This document shows, one piece after another, positions 14,944-20,804 of a DNA stretch of 20,804 bases. The stretch's first letter is position 1; each line of letters begins with the position of its first letter. The notes under the pieces were generated by a model. The model was not told the DNA's origin. It did no database searches and saw nothing but the letters and a program-made list of their open reading frames with translations. This stretch comes from Clostridia bacterium. GTDB taxonomy: Bacteria > Bacillota > Clostridia > CAKSNL01 > HGM11501. Both the position numbers and the translations under genes were made by a program. The DNA lies in the NCBI GenBank assembly GCA_900766735.1, contig CAAFWO010000024.1, forward strand, positions 1-20,804. Direction: 5' to 3'.

Positions 14944-15097
14944 TTGGTTAAGTGGGTTACTTGCTAAGATGGCTTATGATGCAGCGATTTCTTCTGCTGG
15001 ACAGGCATCTTATGGTGGAGTTTATCAAATGAAAGAACCAGAAGAACTTCAGCGGGTAGCGAAGGAAGATAAGGAGAGAACTAAAGCAGTTCATTAG
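14936..15097 (+). CDS. agrD: AgrD-like autoinducer prepeptide with serine core (53 aa)
   Basis: Translated by hand: ATG at 14936 with AAGGAGGG upstream, TAG at 15095-15097. The N-terminus (MFDWLSGLLAKMAYDAAISS) is a probable amphipathic membrane-binding helix. The core and tail read AGQASYGGVYQMKEPEEL, followed by a charged end. This aligns with Clostridium AgrD, where a five-residue ring Cxxxx is followed by HQPEEPxSL: here S25-Y-G-G-V29 would be the ring, followed by YQMKEPEEL. There is no cysteine anywhere, so the ring would be a lactone through Ser25, as in S. intermedius. The 8-base overlap with agrB supports the role. The exact N-terminal cut and ring size are inferred. Confidence 0.82.
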   Translation: MFDWLSGLLAKMAYDAAISSAGQASYGGVYQMKEPEELQRVAKEDKERTKAVH

Positions 15098-15133
15098 CCT
15101 ATAGGCTAATGAAGAATACAAAGTATTCTTCAT
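15090..15133 (+). repeat. Overlapping mutually exclusive hairpins after agrD
   Basis: A perfect 24-bp palindrome at 15090-15113 (arms TTCATTAGCCTA and TAGGCTAATGAA) contains the agrD stop codon. Its right arm is shared with a second perfect inverted repeat, ATGAAGAATAC (15109-15119) and GTATTCTTCAT (15123-15133), with an AAA loop. Both cannot form fully at once. No T-run follows, so this is not a standard terminator; it could be a processing or stabilising structure, or an antitermination switch. Confidence 0.7.
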
Positions 15134-15184
15134 TAAGCATCATTGTCCATCTTTAACACACGAATGTGGGATATGGTGTAACAA

Positions 15185-15206
15185 AATACATCAATGTTGA
15201 TGTATT
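15185..15206. repeat. 22-bp palindrome
   Basis: AATACATCAA (15185-15194) and TTGATGTATT (15197-15206) flank a TG centre, a perfect inverted repeat. No T-run follows. As DNA it could be a dimeric regulator site; as RNA it would form a third hairpin after agrD. Confidence 0.6.
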
Positions 15207-15562
15207 AAATTGCATTTATTCTTAAGAGCTATGCTCCAAGGGATAAAAAGGAATTATTACCAGATGTAGAGACAATCAGAAATCGATTAAATGTTTCTAA
15301 ATATTCAGCTTAGTGAGGTTGTCACAACGAGAATGAAATTGCTCAATGTTAATAGAATTTATTTAGATGCGTGGTGATAGATTTTATGATAGTTGTTATG
15401 TATGGTTTGATTCTCAAAGATTACAAAAATAACGCTAGACTGTATAGATTCTTATGTAAATAAAAAGAGAAACCACTATACAAATACTTTAAGCATCGTG
15501 ACGGAAACTTAACGATTTGTCTGTGGAATCCCTACCTATAAGTATAAACAAAATAAAATTGT

Positions 15563-15591
15563 TTGTCAATGCAAGATGGGTTTTTTATTAA
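15563..15591 (+). promoter_or_regulatory. Probable promoter of the secreted-protein gene
   Basis: TTGTCA (15563-15568), a 17-base spacer and TATTAA (15586-15591). The predicted start is about 25 bases before the GGAGGAAG ribosome site at 15623-15630. No copy of the ATTRTGCCA repeats was found upstream, so direct control by the agr regulator is not supported here. Confidence 0.5.
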
Positions 15592-15634
15592 AATAAGGAA
15601 ACAGGTTGCGTTAAAAATGATTGGAGGAAGTTTT

Positions 15635-16471
15635 ATGAAGAACAGTATGTCCAATATTGGATTTACAAAAAGAGTATTAACATTTGGTCTTATATACACA
15701 GTTATGATGAGTTCGTCAGTCATCGCTTTTGCAAAGACAGAGACCATACCGGAAACTATGCCAGCAGGAACAATATTAACATATAATGAAAATGTTAAGC
15801 CGTTAATCACATCAGATGATCATGCACAAGCGTTATCATTAAACTATAGTGGTAAAGAAAATATTGGAAGTCAAGAACAACTTAATGAGGAAGAAGCAGT
15901 TTATGCGAAAATAAAAGATGAAGCAAAGGACTGTGCAGTGCATGTACTTAACAATGATCTGCCTGCCCCTGCTCCTGGAATGGTTGTAATTTATGGTAGC
16001 GATGGACAAATCAACAGAATTTATTCTCCTGAACCAGAAATAATGCCGTTCGCATCAATTCCAAATCCTAACTCAGCTTTGCCATATCCTTCACGACTTC
16101 CAGAAGGAGTTTATCAGTATGGTTCTTATCCAAATACCATAACAATTGTAAATAGTCACGTGCTAGGCGAAGGAAGATTTACTGTATATCGCGCAGGTGT
16201 TGGTGGTTCTGGAACAGTTGGCTCTAGTGGTAAAACTTTAGGTACAGGTGATGTTGCGACCAAAATGTCAGTGGACAACCCTAAACATAACACTGCATTG
16301 AGTGCAAGAGCATTAGATACAAATGTTCTTAAAACTGTATATAAAAACGATATTGGTTCTATGCCAAACTCTGTTTTGGACGTATATTTTTGGGGATGGA
16401 GCGATCCATACTTTGGATATATGTATAGTGACACTCTTTCATTTGCAGGAAGATATTATTATGAATATTAA
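15635..16471 (+). CDS. Secreted protein of unknown family (278 aa)
   Basis: ATG at 15635 is chosen: GGAGGAAG lies 4 bases before it and it gives a proper signal peptide (basic FTKRV, hydrophobic LTFGLIYTVMMSSSVI, cut at about AFA/KTE). An upstream in-frame start at 15563 would add 24 unlikely residues. The mature protein has an acidic region (about 70-100), a proline-rich linker (LPAPAPG), and a C-terminal glycine- and aromatic-rich region (about 160-278) containing RFTVYRAGVGGSG, KHNTALSARALDTNV, DVYFWGWSDPYFGYMYSDTL and FAGRYYYEY. It has no sorting motif and no cysteine in its C-terminal domain. I do not recognise the family. AT-rich composition and orientation match the agr genes, so it may be an output or cargo of that system. 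Confidence 0.8.
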   Translation: MKNSMSNIGFTKRVLTFGLIYTVMMSSSVIAFAKTETIPETMPAGTILTYNENVKPLITSDDHAQALSLNYSGKENIGSQEQLNEEEAVYAKIKDEAKDCAVHVLNNDLPAPAPGMVVIYGSDGQINRIYSPEPEIMPFASIPNPNSALPYPSRLPEGVYQYGSYPNTITIVNSHVLGEGRFTVYRAGVGGSGTVGSSGKTLGTGDVATKMSVDNPKHNTALSARALDTNVLKTVYKNDIGSMPNSVLDVYFWGWSDPYFGYMYSDTLSFAGRYYYEY

Positions 16472-16476
16472 TTGAG

Positions 16477-17499
16477 ATGAAATATCTTTCAATGAAAATC
16501 CAAAAACATAAAGCTGTTATTGTAGTTCTTTGTTCTATTTTATTGTTAACATTGGCTTTGTTTGTATATTATAATAATAATGTTTTACCAGATGAATACA
16601 TAAGCATTACATCTTCGAAAGAAGATGATGAGTCTGGTAAAATTACTACAACAGTTTCTGCTTACGACATTAAGACGGAACAACTTGAAGAAATATATAG
16701 TTTTGAATATTCAGCTCAATATCCACTAGGGTGTTATGACAAGAAAATGAATAATGTATATTTCACTAAACGAGTCCAAAACGTTGAGAACACAGGCGAT
16801 CAAATATTTATGGTGGATCTTAAAACATCAAACGAAAAGCAATTAACAACAGAACTTTTTGCAGTGAATTACATACTCCCTGATGAAGACAATATTTTTT
16901 TTGTTGGAAGACCGAAGAATAGTCAGGTTCTAAAATTAGGGAATATTAATTTGAGTTCTGGAGATATAGAATATTGGGGTGACGATGATACCAATATCGA
17001 AGCAATTGCTCTTGATAGGAAGAATAAAAAAATAGTAATTTCTGCGTATTCAGAGAAAGAGCGAGCTTACAATGTTGCACATCAGGACGGACCGGTAGGA
17101 CAGGATAATATGAAAATGCCAAGACATACTGTTTATGAGATTGACTATGATTTTGAGAATGCACATAAGCTATTTGATGAAGAACTGTGGATTCGAACGG
17201 TGATGATAAACGATGATGACATTTATGCATTATGCGATAGAAAATACAATAATTCATCAGAAGCATCATTTGTATATCGTTATAACCGAAACGATAAAAC
17301 GATTTATACGAGTGAATGGAATTCATATCGTTTGCAAGTTGGCGATGCTGGGTATTCTTTAAACGGAAACCATATTTTTTCGATTTCATCGATTGCTGAT
17401 GAGAGAGGAATATATGATTTTGATTTGGAAAATGGTCATGTAAAACCAGTAATGTTGCAAAAAAATGGATTTATAAATAATATCCAAGTTGTTAATTAG
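16477..17499 (+). CDS. Membrane-anchored probable beta-propeller protein
   Basis: A 340-residue protein with one N-terminal membrane helix (about residues 12-31, VIVVLCSILLLTLALFVYY), the rest predicted outside the cell. The ectodomain is a series of short beta-rich blocks of about 45 residues with alternating hydrophobic strands, such as QIFMVDLKTSNEKQL, ILPDEDNIFFVGRP, TVYEIDYDFENAHKLF and GIYDFDLENGHVKPV, resembling TolB/WD-like propeller blades. This is structural inference, not a family match. The start is uncertain: 16477 or 16492, neither with a strong ribosome site, though the gene begins only 5 bases after the secreted-protein gene and may be coupled to it. It could partner that protein or sense something at the surface. 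Confidence 0.75.
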   Translation: MKYLSMKIQKHKAVIVVLCSILLLTLALFVYYNNNVLPDEYISITSSKEDDESGKITTTVSAYDIKTEQLEEIYSFEYSAQYPLGCYDKKMNNVYFTKRVQNVENTGDQIFMVDLKTSNEKQLTTELFAVNYILPDEDNIFFVGRPKNSQVLKLGNINLSSGDIEYWGDDDTNIEAIALDRKNKKIVISAYSEKERAYNVAHQDGPVGQDNMKMPRHTVYEIDYDFENAHKLFDEELWIRTVMINDDDIYALCDRKYNNSSEASFVYRYNRNDKTIYTSEWNSYRLQVGDAGYSLNGNHIFSISSIADERGIYDFDLENGHVKPVMLQKNGFINNIQVVN

Positions 17500-17553
17500 A
17501 ATTTTTGTGTTTCAAAAATTAATTAATCAAAAATAATTTAGGGAGGGAGTCTA

Positions 17554-17880
17554 TTGAAGATAATTAAGCATGACGAGTTAAGATTAAGCGGGCATGGTGT
17601 TTATGAATTTAGTTATAATCGCAATTATCCAAGGCATTGGAATGAAGATTCAGTATATATTTCATCTGAGGATATTCAAATTTTAGAAAAATTCATTAAT
17701 TCAGTTATCAAAGATTTTCATTACTATGGTCCTCAGAAAATCTATGATTACCAGTGGAAAAACTTATTTGATCTAAGTGTAGGTGAACTCCCTGAATTGC
17801 ATGAATTTTTTGGGATTATGGAAGATTGGCGAAAAAAAGATCCCGATAAATGTAACTATTTTTGGATCTACGGAATTTAA
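17554..17880 (+). CDS. Hypothetical protein (108 aa)
   Basis: A 108-residue, aromatic-rich, probably cytoplasmic protein with no signal peptide or membrane span. Start is TTG at 17554 with a strong GGGAGGGAG site 5 to 8 bases before it. Notable stretches are HGVYEFSYNRNYPRHWNED near the start, a central helix (DIQILEKFINSVIKDFHYY) and LPELHEFFGIMEDWRKKD. I do not recognise it. The small acidic, tryptophan- and tyrosine-rich character is reminiscent of immunity-type proteins in polymorphic toxin loci, but no toxin is identified, so this is only a thought. It is followed after 12 bases by the ribosome site of a gene the IS has interrupted. Confidence 0.65.
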   Translation: MKIIKHDELRLSGHGVYEFSYNRNYPRHWNEDSVYISSEDIQILEKFINSVIKDFHYYGPQKIYDYQWKNLFDLSVGELPELHEFFGIMEDWRKKDPDKCNYFWIYGI

Positions 17881-17890
17881 TCAATGAAAA

Positions 17891-17907
17891 GAAGGAGACA
17901 TAATATG
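17891..17907 (+). pseudogene. Start of a gene cut off by IS insertion
   Basis: GAAGGAG (17891-17897) and a correctly spaced ATG (17905-17907) form a good translation start directly after the 108-aa gene. The next base is the first base of the IS end (TGTGCCCTCCCAG). Nothing of the coding part remains in view on the far side of the IS, where the base composition is different. The operon therefore had at least one more gene. Confidence 0.55.
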
Positions 17908-18005
17908 TGTGCCCTCCCAGTAAAAACAGACACAAAAAAGCTCCAAAAAACGAAATGAATCGCAGTATTTCGTTAATTTACGAAAACCGACCGCATTTAT
18001 TCCAC

Positions 18006-18122
18006 GGTTTGCTTGACAACGAGCCTCTGCCGGCATGATGAACCGGCGAAAGAACGAAGCAGCCCGAGGGCAATTCGCCCCGGCACAAGCCTATCATATC
18101 GGCTACTCATTGTCAAGCAACC
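18006..18122. repeat. 117-bp imperfect inverted-repeat structure inside IS copy B
   Basis: The outer arms are GGTTTGCTTGACAACGAGCC (18006-18025) and the complementary GGCTACTCATTGTCAAGCAA running to 18122, with small bulges. Between them lies a shorter hairpin GCCGG-CATGATGAA-CCGGC and a GC-rich stretch. The right arm supplies the orfB stop codon. It could be a small non-autonomous insertion in the IS or a structure native to its 3' end. Confidence 0.55.
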
Positions 18123-18752
18123 TTCGCGGTATAAACACTAAGCAGGTGTTCATACTCAACCGGCGAAAGCCAATTGAGTGCTGATTACGGTCGCACGGAA
18201 TTGTAATAAGCTTCAATGTAAGCAAATATATCAGCTTGCGCTTCATCTCTGGTTTGGTAATGTTTATGATGTATCAACTCACACTTGAGACAGCTGAAAA
18301 AGTTTTCTGCTACTGCATTATCATATGGATCACCCTTTCTTGATATACTTTGAGTAATATTATATTCAGCTAGTATTTCACGGTAACCGGAGGATGCATA
18401 CTGAACACCGTGGTCACTGTGAAAAAACAGGCCGTTTTGAGGTCTTTGACGATTTACGGACATTTTAAGCGCAGAGACTGTGAGATTGGTGTCAATGCGG
18501 CTTGAAAGGGCATAGCCTACAATCTTCTTAAGGCACAAGTCTTTCACGATTGCGGCATAAAGCCAACCCTCGTCAGTGGGTATGTAGGTAATATCGCCGA
18601 CCCATTTTTGATTCGGTTTGACTGCTGTGAAATTTCTTTTAAGAAGGTTTGTCGAAATAGCATAATTTATCTACAGAGACCTCGGAGCAATTAGCATCAA
18701 TAAAATGATACTTATCTTCTATAGTTTTGAAGATATGCCGACGGATTTTTTT
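18113..18752 (-). pseudogene. IS3-family transposase orfB, deleted and interrupted
   Basis: The DDE integrase-type transposase. After a -1 slip at the seven-A run (18746-18752) the frame reads KKIRRHIFKTIEDKYHFI, then NCSEVSVDKLCYF, and stops. From about 18662 another frame picks up the catalytic part: NLLKRNFTAVKPNQKWVGDI holds the first aspartate (WVGDITY), HSDHGVQYAS the second, and GDPYDNAVAENFFSCLKCE the glutamate. The usual HTH-like N-terminal portion between these is missing. A TAA at 18185-18187 replaces the residue before SALNWLSPVEYE, and the natural stop is TGA at 18113-18115. All three catalytic residues remain, but no full protein can be made. Confidence 0.88.
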
Positions 18753-19030
18753 AATACATCAATGACCTCATCTTTCTCGGCAATCTGCTTGCGAAGCGAG
18801 CGTATTTCCGCTTCAAGTTCACGCTGACACTTATCGTTACGATTTTGTCTGTCGGTCGCACCGGGTTGAAAACCTGCACGTTTGAGCTATGATTTGAGGG
18901 TTTCAACGCAAATACCAAGCTCGGCGGCAACTTCTTTTGATGGGCGGCCTTGTTCAGTAACCATTTTGATCGCGCCACTCTTGAATGCCTCGTCATAACG
19001 AGGTGGCATTGTTCCTTTTTTGATTGACAT
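18719..19030 (-). pseudogene. IS3-family transposase orfA with nonsense codon
   Basis: Starts at ATG 19030 after AGGAGG. It encodes a helix-turn-helix protein: MSIKKGTMPPRYDEAFKSGA, then SKEVAAELGICVETLKS, then TAG at 18887-18889 where copy A has tryptophan. Beyond it the frame continues with LKRAGFQPGATDRQ and a coiled coil, CQRELEAEIRSLRKQIAEKD, to a seven-A slippery run and a TAG at 18719-18721. The A-AAA-AAA run is the standard site for -1 frameshifting into orfB in this family. Confidence 0.85.
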
Positions 19031-19118
19031 AAAAATTCCTCCTGTGATTTTGGATTTGTTTGTGTCCATTTCATTATATCATATTTTTTCTGTCCATCAA
19101 ATCTGGAAAGACGGCACC

Positions 19119-19209
19119 TATATGCTGACCTGCATTTACAACGCACCGCAGACAATATCAAGCTTCTACACAGCGGAAGTAAATCACGACTTATACGGCT
19201 GCGGTTGAT
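19119..19209 (+). pseudogene. C-terminal remnant of an unidentified gene
   Basis: Directly beyond the IS end a frame encodes about 29 residues, YMLTCIYNAPQTISSFY then TAEVNHDLYGCG, ending in TGA at 19207-19209. It has ordinary coding character and higher GC than the agr island, so it belongs to the right-hand flank, probably the mobilizable element containing the MobC-like gene. I do not recognise the protein. Its 5' part is lost at the IS junction. Confidence 0.4.
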
Positions 19210-19253
19210 TTTATGGGCGAAGCCGTCTTATATGCGGCAAGCATAGCGTTTGG

Positions 19254-19316
19254 GTACGCAAATGTATTAGCAAGCACGGCATTTGTACTCACAAAAGCCC
19301 GCTTGTTTGTGGCTTT
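19254..19316 (+). other. Possible oriT region upstream of mobC remnant
   Basis: Two hairpins lie in the non-coding space before the MobC-like gene: GTAC-G-CAAATG (19254-19264) with CATTTGTAC (19280-19288), and AAAGCC (19294-19299) with GGCTTT (19311-19316). Transfer origins of mobilizable elements commonly sit just upstream of mobC with inverted repeats next to the nick site. No relaxase gene remains, so this is positional inference only. Confidence 0.35.
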
Positions 19317-19608
19317 GCCCCTAAAACCCCTGTTTCGAAAGGAGAGAAAAACGATGAGAGCAAACACAAATAAACTGAATTTTTATGTTTCTGACGTGGT
19401 GCGGAAAAAGCTTGAAAAGTTATCGAAAGATTCCGGTTTGACAATGACGGCGGTTATTACAAAGCTTATATCGGAGCGTGAGATTCACCCACTCAAGACG
19501 GATGAGCTTTTAAAGATTTATAATGAGCTGAACCATATCGGCAATAATAATTACAACAAACAGCGGTTTCGGTTTTGCGGCAAGACCGAGGTGCTATTAA
19601 AAACAAAA

Positions 19609-19644
19609 GACAGCGGGGAGCATTTCTATATGCCTTTCGCTGTC
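19609..19644. repeat. Hairpin within the mobC tail
   Basis: GACAGCG (19609-19615) pairs with CGCTGTC (19638-19644), with further pairing of GGAGCAT and ATGCCTT inside. No T-run follows. It lies inside the artificial C-terminal tail of the MobC-like ORF, supporting the view that this part is not truly coding. Confidence 0.6.
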
Positions 19645-19650
19645 TGTATG

Positions 19651-19704
19651 AAAGAACCACACAACCGAGAATTATTCTCTGCTGTGTGGTTCTTTATTAT
19701 TTTT
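19651..19704. terminator. Bidirectional terminator before the LuxR-type gene
   Basis: A perfect 13-base stem, AAAGAACCACACA (19651-19663) with TGTGTGGTTCTTT (19683-19695), followed on the plus strand by ATTATTTTT. On the minus strand it begins right after the stop of the LuxR-type gene and ends that transcript. Confidence 0.85.
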
Positions 19705-20804
19705 CCCGTGCATACAGTGCCGCAAAATTAAGAAGCTGCTTTTTTGAGGAAACGCCGAGCTTGCTGTAAATATTGCCGTTATGGTATTTAAGTGTACTCT
19801 CTTTAACTTCTGCAATCTGTAAAATTTCAGGAACGGTTTTTCCCTCCAAATAGAGGTCAAATATTGTTCTCTCCTTGGGAGTAAGACTGCGTAAACCCGA
19901 ACAGAAATGATCATAATCATCCTGTATGATGATATTTTTATGCTCTTTCATCAGACGCTTGTTTTCGGTTCTGATGCGTTCAATCTCGCTTTGCAGACTC
20001 TCGTTTTTTTCGAAATGCTCATCGAAGATTTTTTGATATTCGTTATCCTTTCCGGCAAGAAATGCAAAAAGGTCGTCAATTTCCATAATACCGCTTTGAC
20101 TTTCGTCGGAATATGTCTTTTCGGATTGCTTTATTTTGTCAAGCGATTTTTTTATCGGAAGGATAAATCGTTTTGAAAAATACAGGCTAAGGCTTAAAAC
20201 AGCAAATCCCAAAATCAGAATTATGAGTATAAGCTGTATGGTGTTTTTCGTTTCCAGCCCGGAATAATCCGCATACGGCATCATAACCGTAATAGAATAA
20301 GGCGTGTTTTCGGAATAAAGAGTTGTGTTTCTCGTCATGCCGATATATGCGCCGTATTCATTTTTTAAAGCGACAAGCCCCTTTTTCAGCGGCTTGATTT
20401 TGAGGGAATCCTTAGGTGCAAGAAAATATCCGTTTTTTGCTCCGCAGCTTAATCCCTCTTTGATATTGATTTCTTTATCGTCCGAGCGGGAGAATATGCA
20501 GGTTATGTGCGGAAGCGTGGACGGCTGTGCGTGTGCGGACTTAAAAACGCTTTCGTTTACTTCAAAGCCGCAGATGCCGTAAACGCGGCCGCCGTCGCCT
20601 CTGATAGGAAGCGCTACAAGCATAACACGCTCCGACGTTCCGGGAAGCGTTATAATATTACAAATATGAGTGGCTTTTTCAATCGGCTCGGAGGTATCCG
20701 AAAAAACTTCTTCAAAATTTGGGAATACGTCGGCGTCAAATTCCAAATGCCATTTACGGTGAGGCATAATGCCTTTGTTTATTGCAGCCCTCACATTTCC
20801 CCTG
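19697..20804 (-). CDS. Membrane sensor with LuxR-type HTH (5' end beyond window)
   Basis: The frame is open to the right edge, so the true start lies outside; 368 codons are visible (an internal GTG at 20794 is not the likely start). The first about 180 residues are a probable extracellular sensor region of the Cache type (MLVALPIRGDGGRVYGICGF, then SITVMMPYADYSGLETKN). One membrane helix follows (TIQLILIILILGFAVLSLSL), then a HAMP-like/coiled stretch (KNESLQSEIERIRTENKRLM) and a C-terminal LuxR helix-turn-helix (LTPKERTIFDLYLEGKTVPE with EVKESTLKYHNGNIYSKLGV). It is a one-component membrane-bound transcription regulator; ligand and targets are unknown. GC is higher than in the agr island. 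It converges on the MobC-like remnant at a shared terminator. Confidence 0.85.
   Translation of the reverse strand, partial: RGNVRAAINKGIMPHRKWHLEFDADVFPNFEEVFSDTSEPIEKATHICNIITLPGTSERVMLVALPIRGDGGRVYGICGFEVNESVFKSAHAQPSTLPHITCIFSRSDDKEINIKEGLSCGAKNGYFLAPKDSLKIKPLKKGLVALKNEYGAYIGMTRNTTLYSENTPYSITVMMPYADYSGLETKNTIQLILIILILGFAVLSLSLYFSKRFILPIKKSLDKIKQSEKTYSDESQSGIMEIDDLFAFLAGKDNEYQKIFDEHFEKNESLQSEIERIRTENKRLMKEHKNIIIQDDYDHFCSGLRSLTPKERTIFDLYLEGKTVPEILQIAEVKESTLKYHNGNIYSKLGVSSKKQLLNFAALYAREK

Larger units (their letters stand above)
15098..15634 (+). other. AT-rich intergenic region downstream of agrD
   Basis: About 540 bases with no supportable gene. It holds the end of the overlapping hairpins, a further palindrome, and a proposed promoter near the right end. 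A 34-codon open stretch ending in TAG at about 15311-15313 (containing KELLPDVETIRNRLNVSKYS) has no start and may be a gene scar. A 25-codon ATG frame at 15386-15463 lacks a ribosome site. The length, hairpins and position next to agrD would suit a small regulatory RNA, but no transcript can be shown from sequence. Confidence 0.5.
17908..19117 (-). mobile_element. Decayed IS3-family element, copy B
   Basis: A 1.2-kb minus-strand element with orfA and orfB of the IS3 family. The ends begin TGTGCC on both sides (TGTGCCCTCCCAG at 17908; TGTGCCGTCTTTCC ending the right side, though its outermost T is not preserved), consistent with imperfect terminal inverted repeats. It is inactive: orfA has a nonsense TAG, orfB has lost its N-terminal part by an internal deletion near 18655-18665 and carries a premature TAA. 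A flanking duplication is not convincing. It shares orientation and high similarity with the truncated copy at 11686-11985, so the two bracket the agr island. Confidence 0.87.
19354..19731 (+). pseudogene. mobC: MobC-like relaxosome protein, C-terminally truncated
   Basis: Start at ATG 19354 after AAAGGAGAG. Residues 1-69 resemble the ribbon-helix-helix relaxosome accessory proteins (MobC) of mobilizable plasmids and conjugative elements: NKLNFYVSDVVRKKLEKLSK, then GLTMTAVITKLISE, and ELLKIYNELNHIGNNNYNKQ. In the family this is followed by a conserved ...N-x-x-G segment; here it switches to unrelated sequence (RFRFCGKTEV onward) that runs through two hairpins and a terminator, giving a 125-codon ORF with an artificial tail. 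It is a broken end of an integrated mobilizable element; no relaxase gene follows. Confidence 0.65.

Noticed and set aside
15386..15463. 25-codon ORF in the agr downstream region
   Set aside because: No ribosome site and no recognisable pattern; chance ORFs of this length are expected in AT-rich DNA.
15563..15634. 24-residue N-terminal extension of the secreted protein
   Set aside because: It would place the signal peptide internally and overlaps the likely promoter; the ATG at 15635 has a strong ribosome site.
18751..19161. 136-codon minus-strand ORF over IS copy B
   Set aside because: Out-of-frame shadow of orfA and the IS leader; a similar shadow exists in copy A.
19213..19353. 47-residue N-terminal extension of the MobC-like protein
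   Set aside because: The ATG at 19354 has AAAGGAGAG in front, and the upstream part lies across the hairpins of the non-coding region.
1..20804. CRISPR array, tRNA or rRNA genes
   Set aside because: No regularly spaced direct repeats and no recognisable cloverleaf or rRNA sequence were noticed; this was read by eye, without a search tool.

Overview
The window looks like a chromosomal segment of a low-to-mid GC Firmicute of class Clostridia, probably a gut Oscillospiraceae/Ruminococcaceae-like bacterium. The grounds are strong AGGAGG-type ribosome sites, the FHA / FtsW-RodA / PBP cell-wall cluster, a run of tiny Clostridia-type hypothetical proteins, and tightly overlapping operons. This is read from sequence character only; no search was run.

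Layout. (1) 1-1878, minus strand: a membrane-anchored TPR protein, then a three-gene operon of small proteins of unknown function. (2) 1961-6695, plus strand: YfcE-type phosphodiesterase, a 51-aa two-helix membrane protein, an FHA protein, an FtsW/RodA glycosyltransferase, a class B PBP, a hypothetical protein and a GNAT acetyltransferase. It ends in a clear terminator. (3) 6721-7675: a TetR-family gene with a consensus promoter and a 20-bp operator palindrome, but broken by an in-frame TAG, followed by a frameshifted remnant resembling a PAP2-phosphatase N-terminus. (4) 7706-11119: a tightly overlapped operon of FMN oxidoreductase, rsgA, SAM methyltransferase, TfoX-like protein and CatA-like acetyltransferase, closed by a perfect 34-bp bidirectional terminator. 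(5) 11159-11690: the decayed 3' part of an AraC-family regulator fused to a truncated IS3-family end.

(6) 12100-17907, visibly more AT-rich than both flanks: a complete agr-type quorum-sensing locus in the order A-C-B-D. It encodes a LytTR response regulator, a polytopic GHKL kinase, an AgrB peptidase, and a 53-aa AgrD-like prepeptide that I translated by hand. The prepeptide has no cysteine; its core aligns with Agr peptides so that a serine would close the ring, giving a predicted lactone. Upstream of agrB sit two 9-bp direct repeats with 21-bp start-to-start spacing just before the -35, the geometry expected of a LytTR operator. Downstream are nested hairpins and three same-direction genes: a secreted 278-aa protein, a membrane-anchored probable beta-propeller, and a 108-aa protein. 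They have no recognised family and are candidate outputs or cargo.

(7) 17908-19117: a second, longer but decayed copy of the same IS3-family element. It sits immediately after the ATG of what would have been the next gene. The AT-rich agr island thus lies between two same-orientation IS relatives. (8) 19118-19731: remains of a mobilizable element (hairpin-rich possible oriT region and a truncated MobC-like gene). (9) 19697-20804, minus strand: a membrane-bound sensor with a LuxR-type HTH, cut by the window edge.

The most interesting system is the agr locus with its serine-type peptide, candidate autoinduction promoter and unrecognised secreted and membrane genes.
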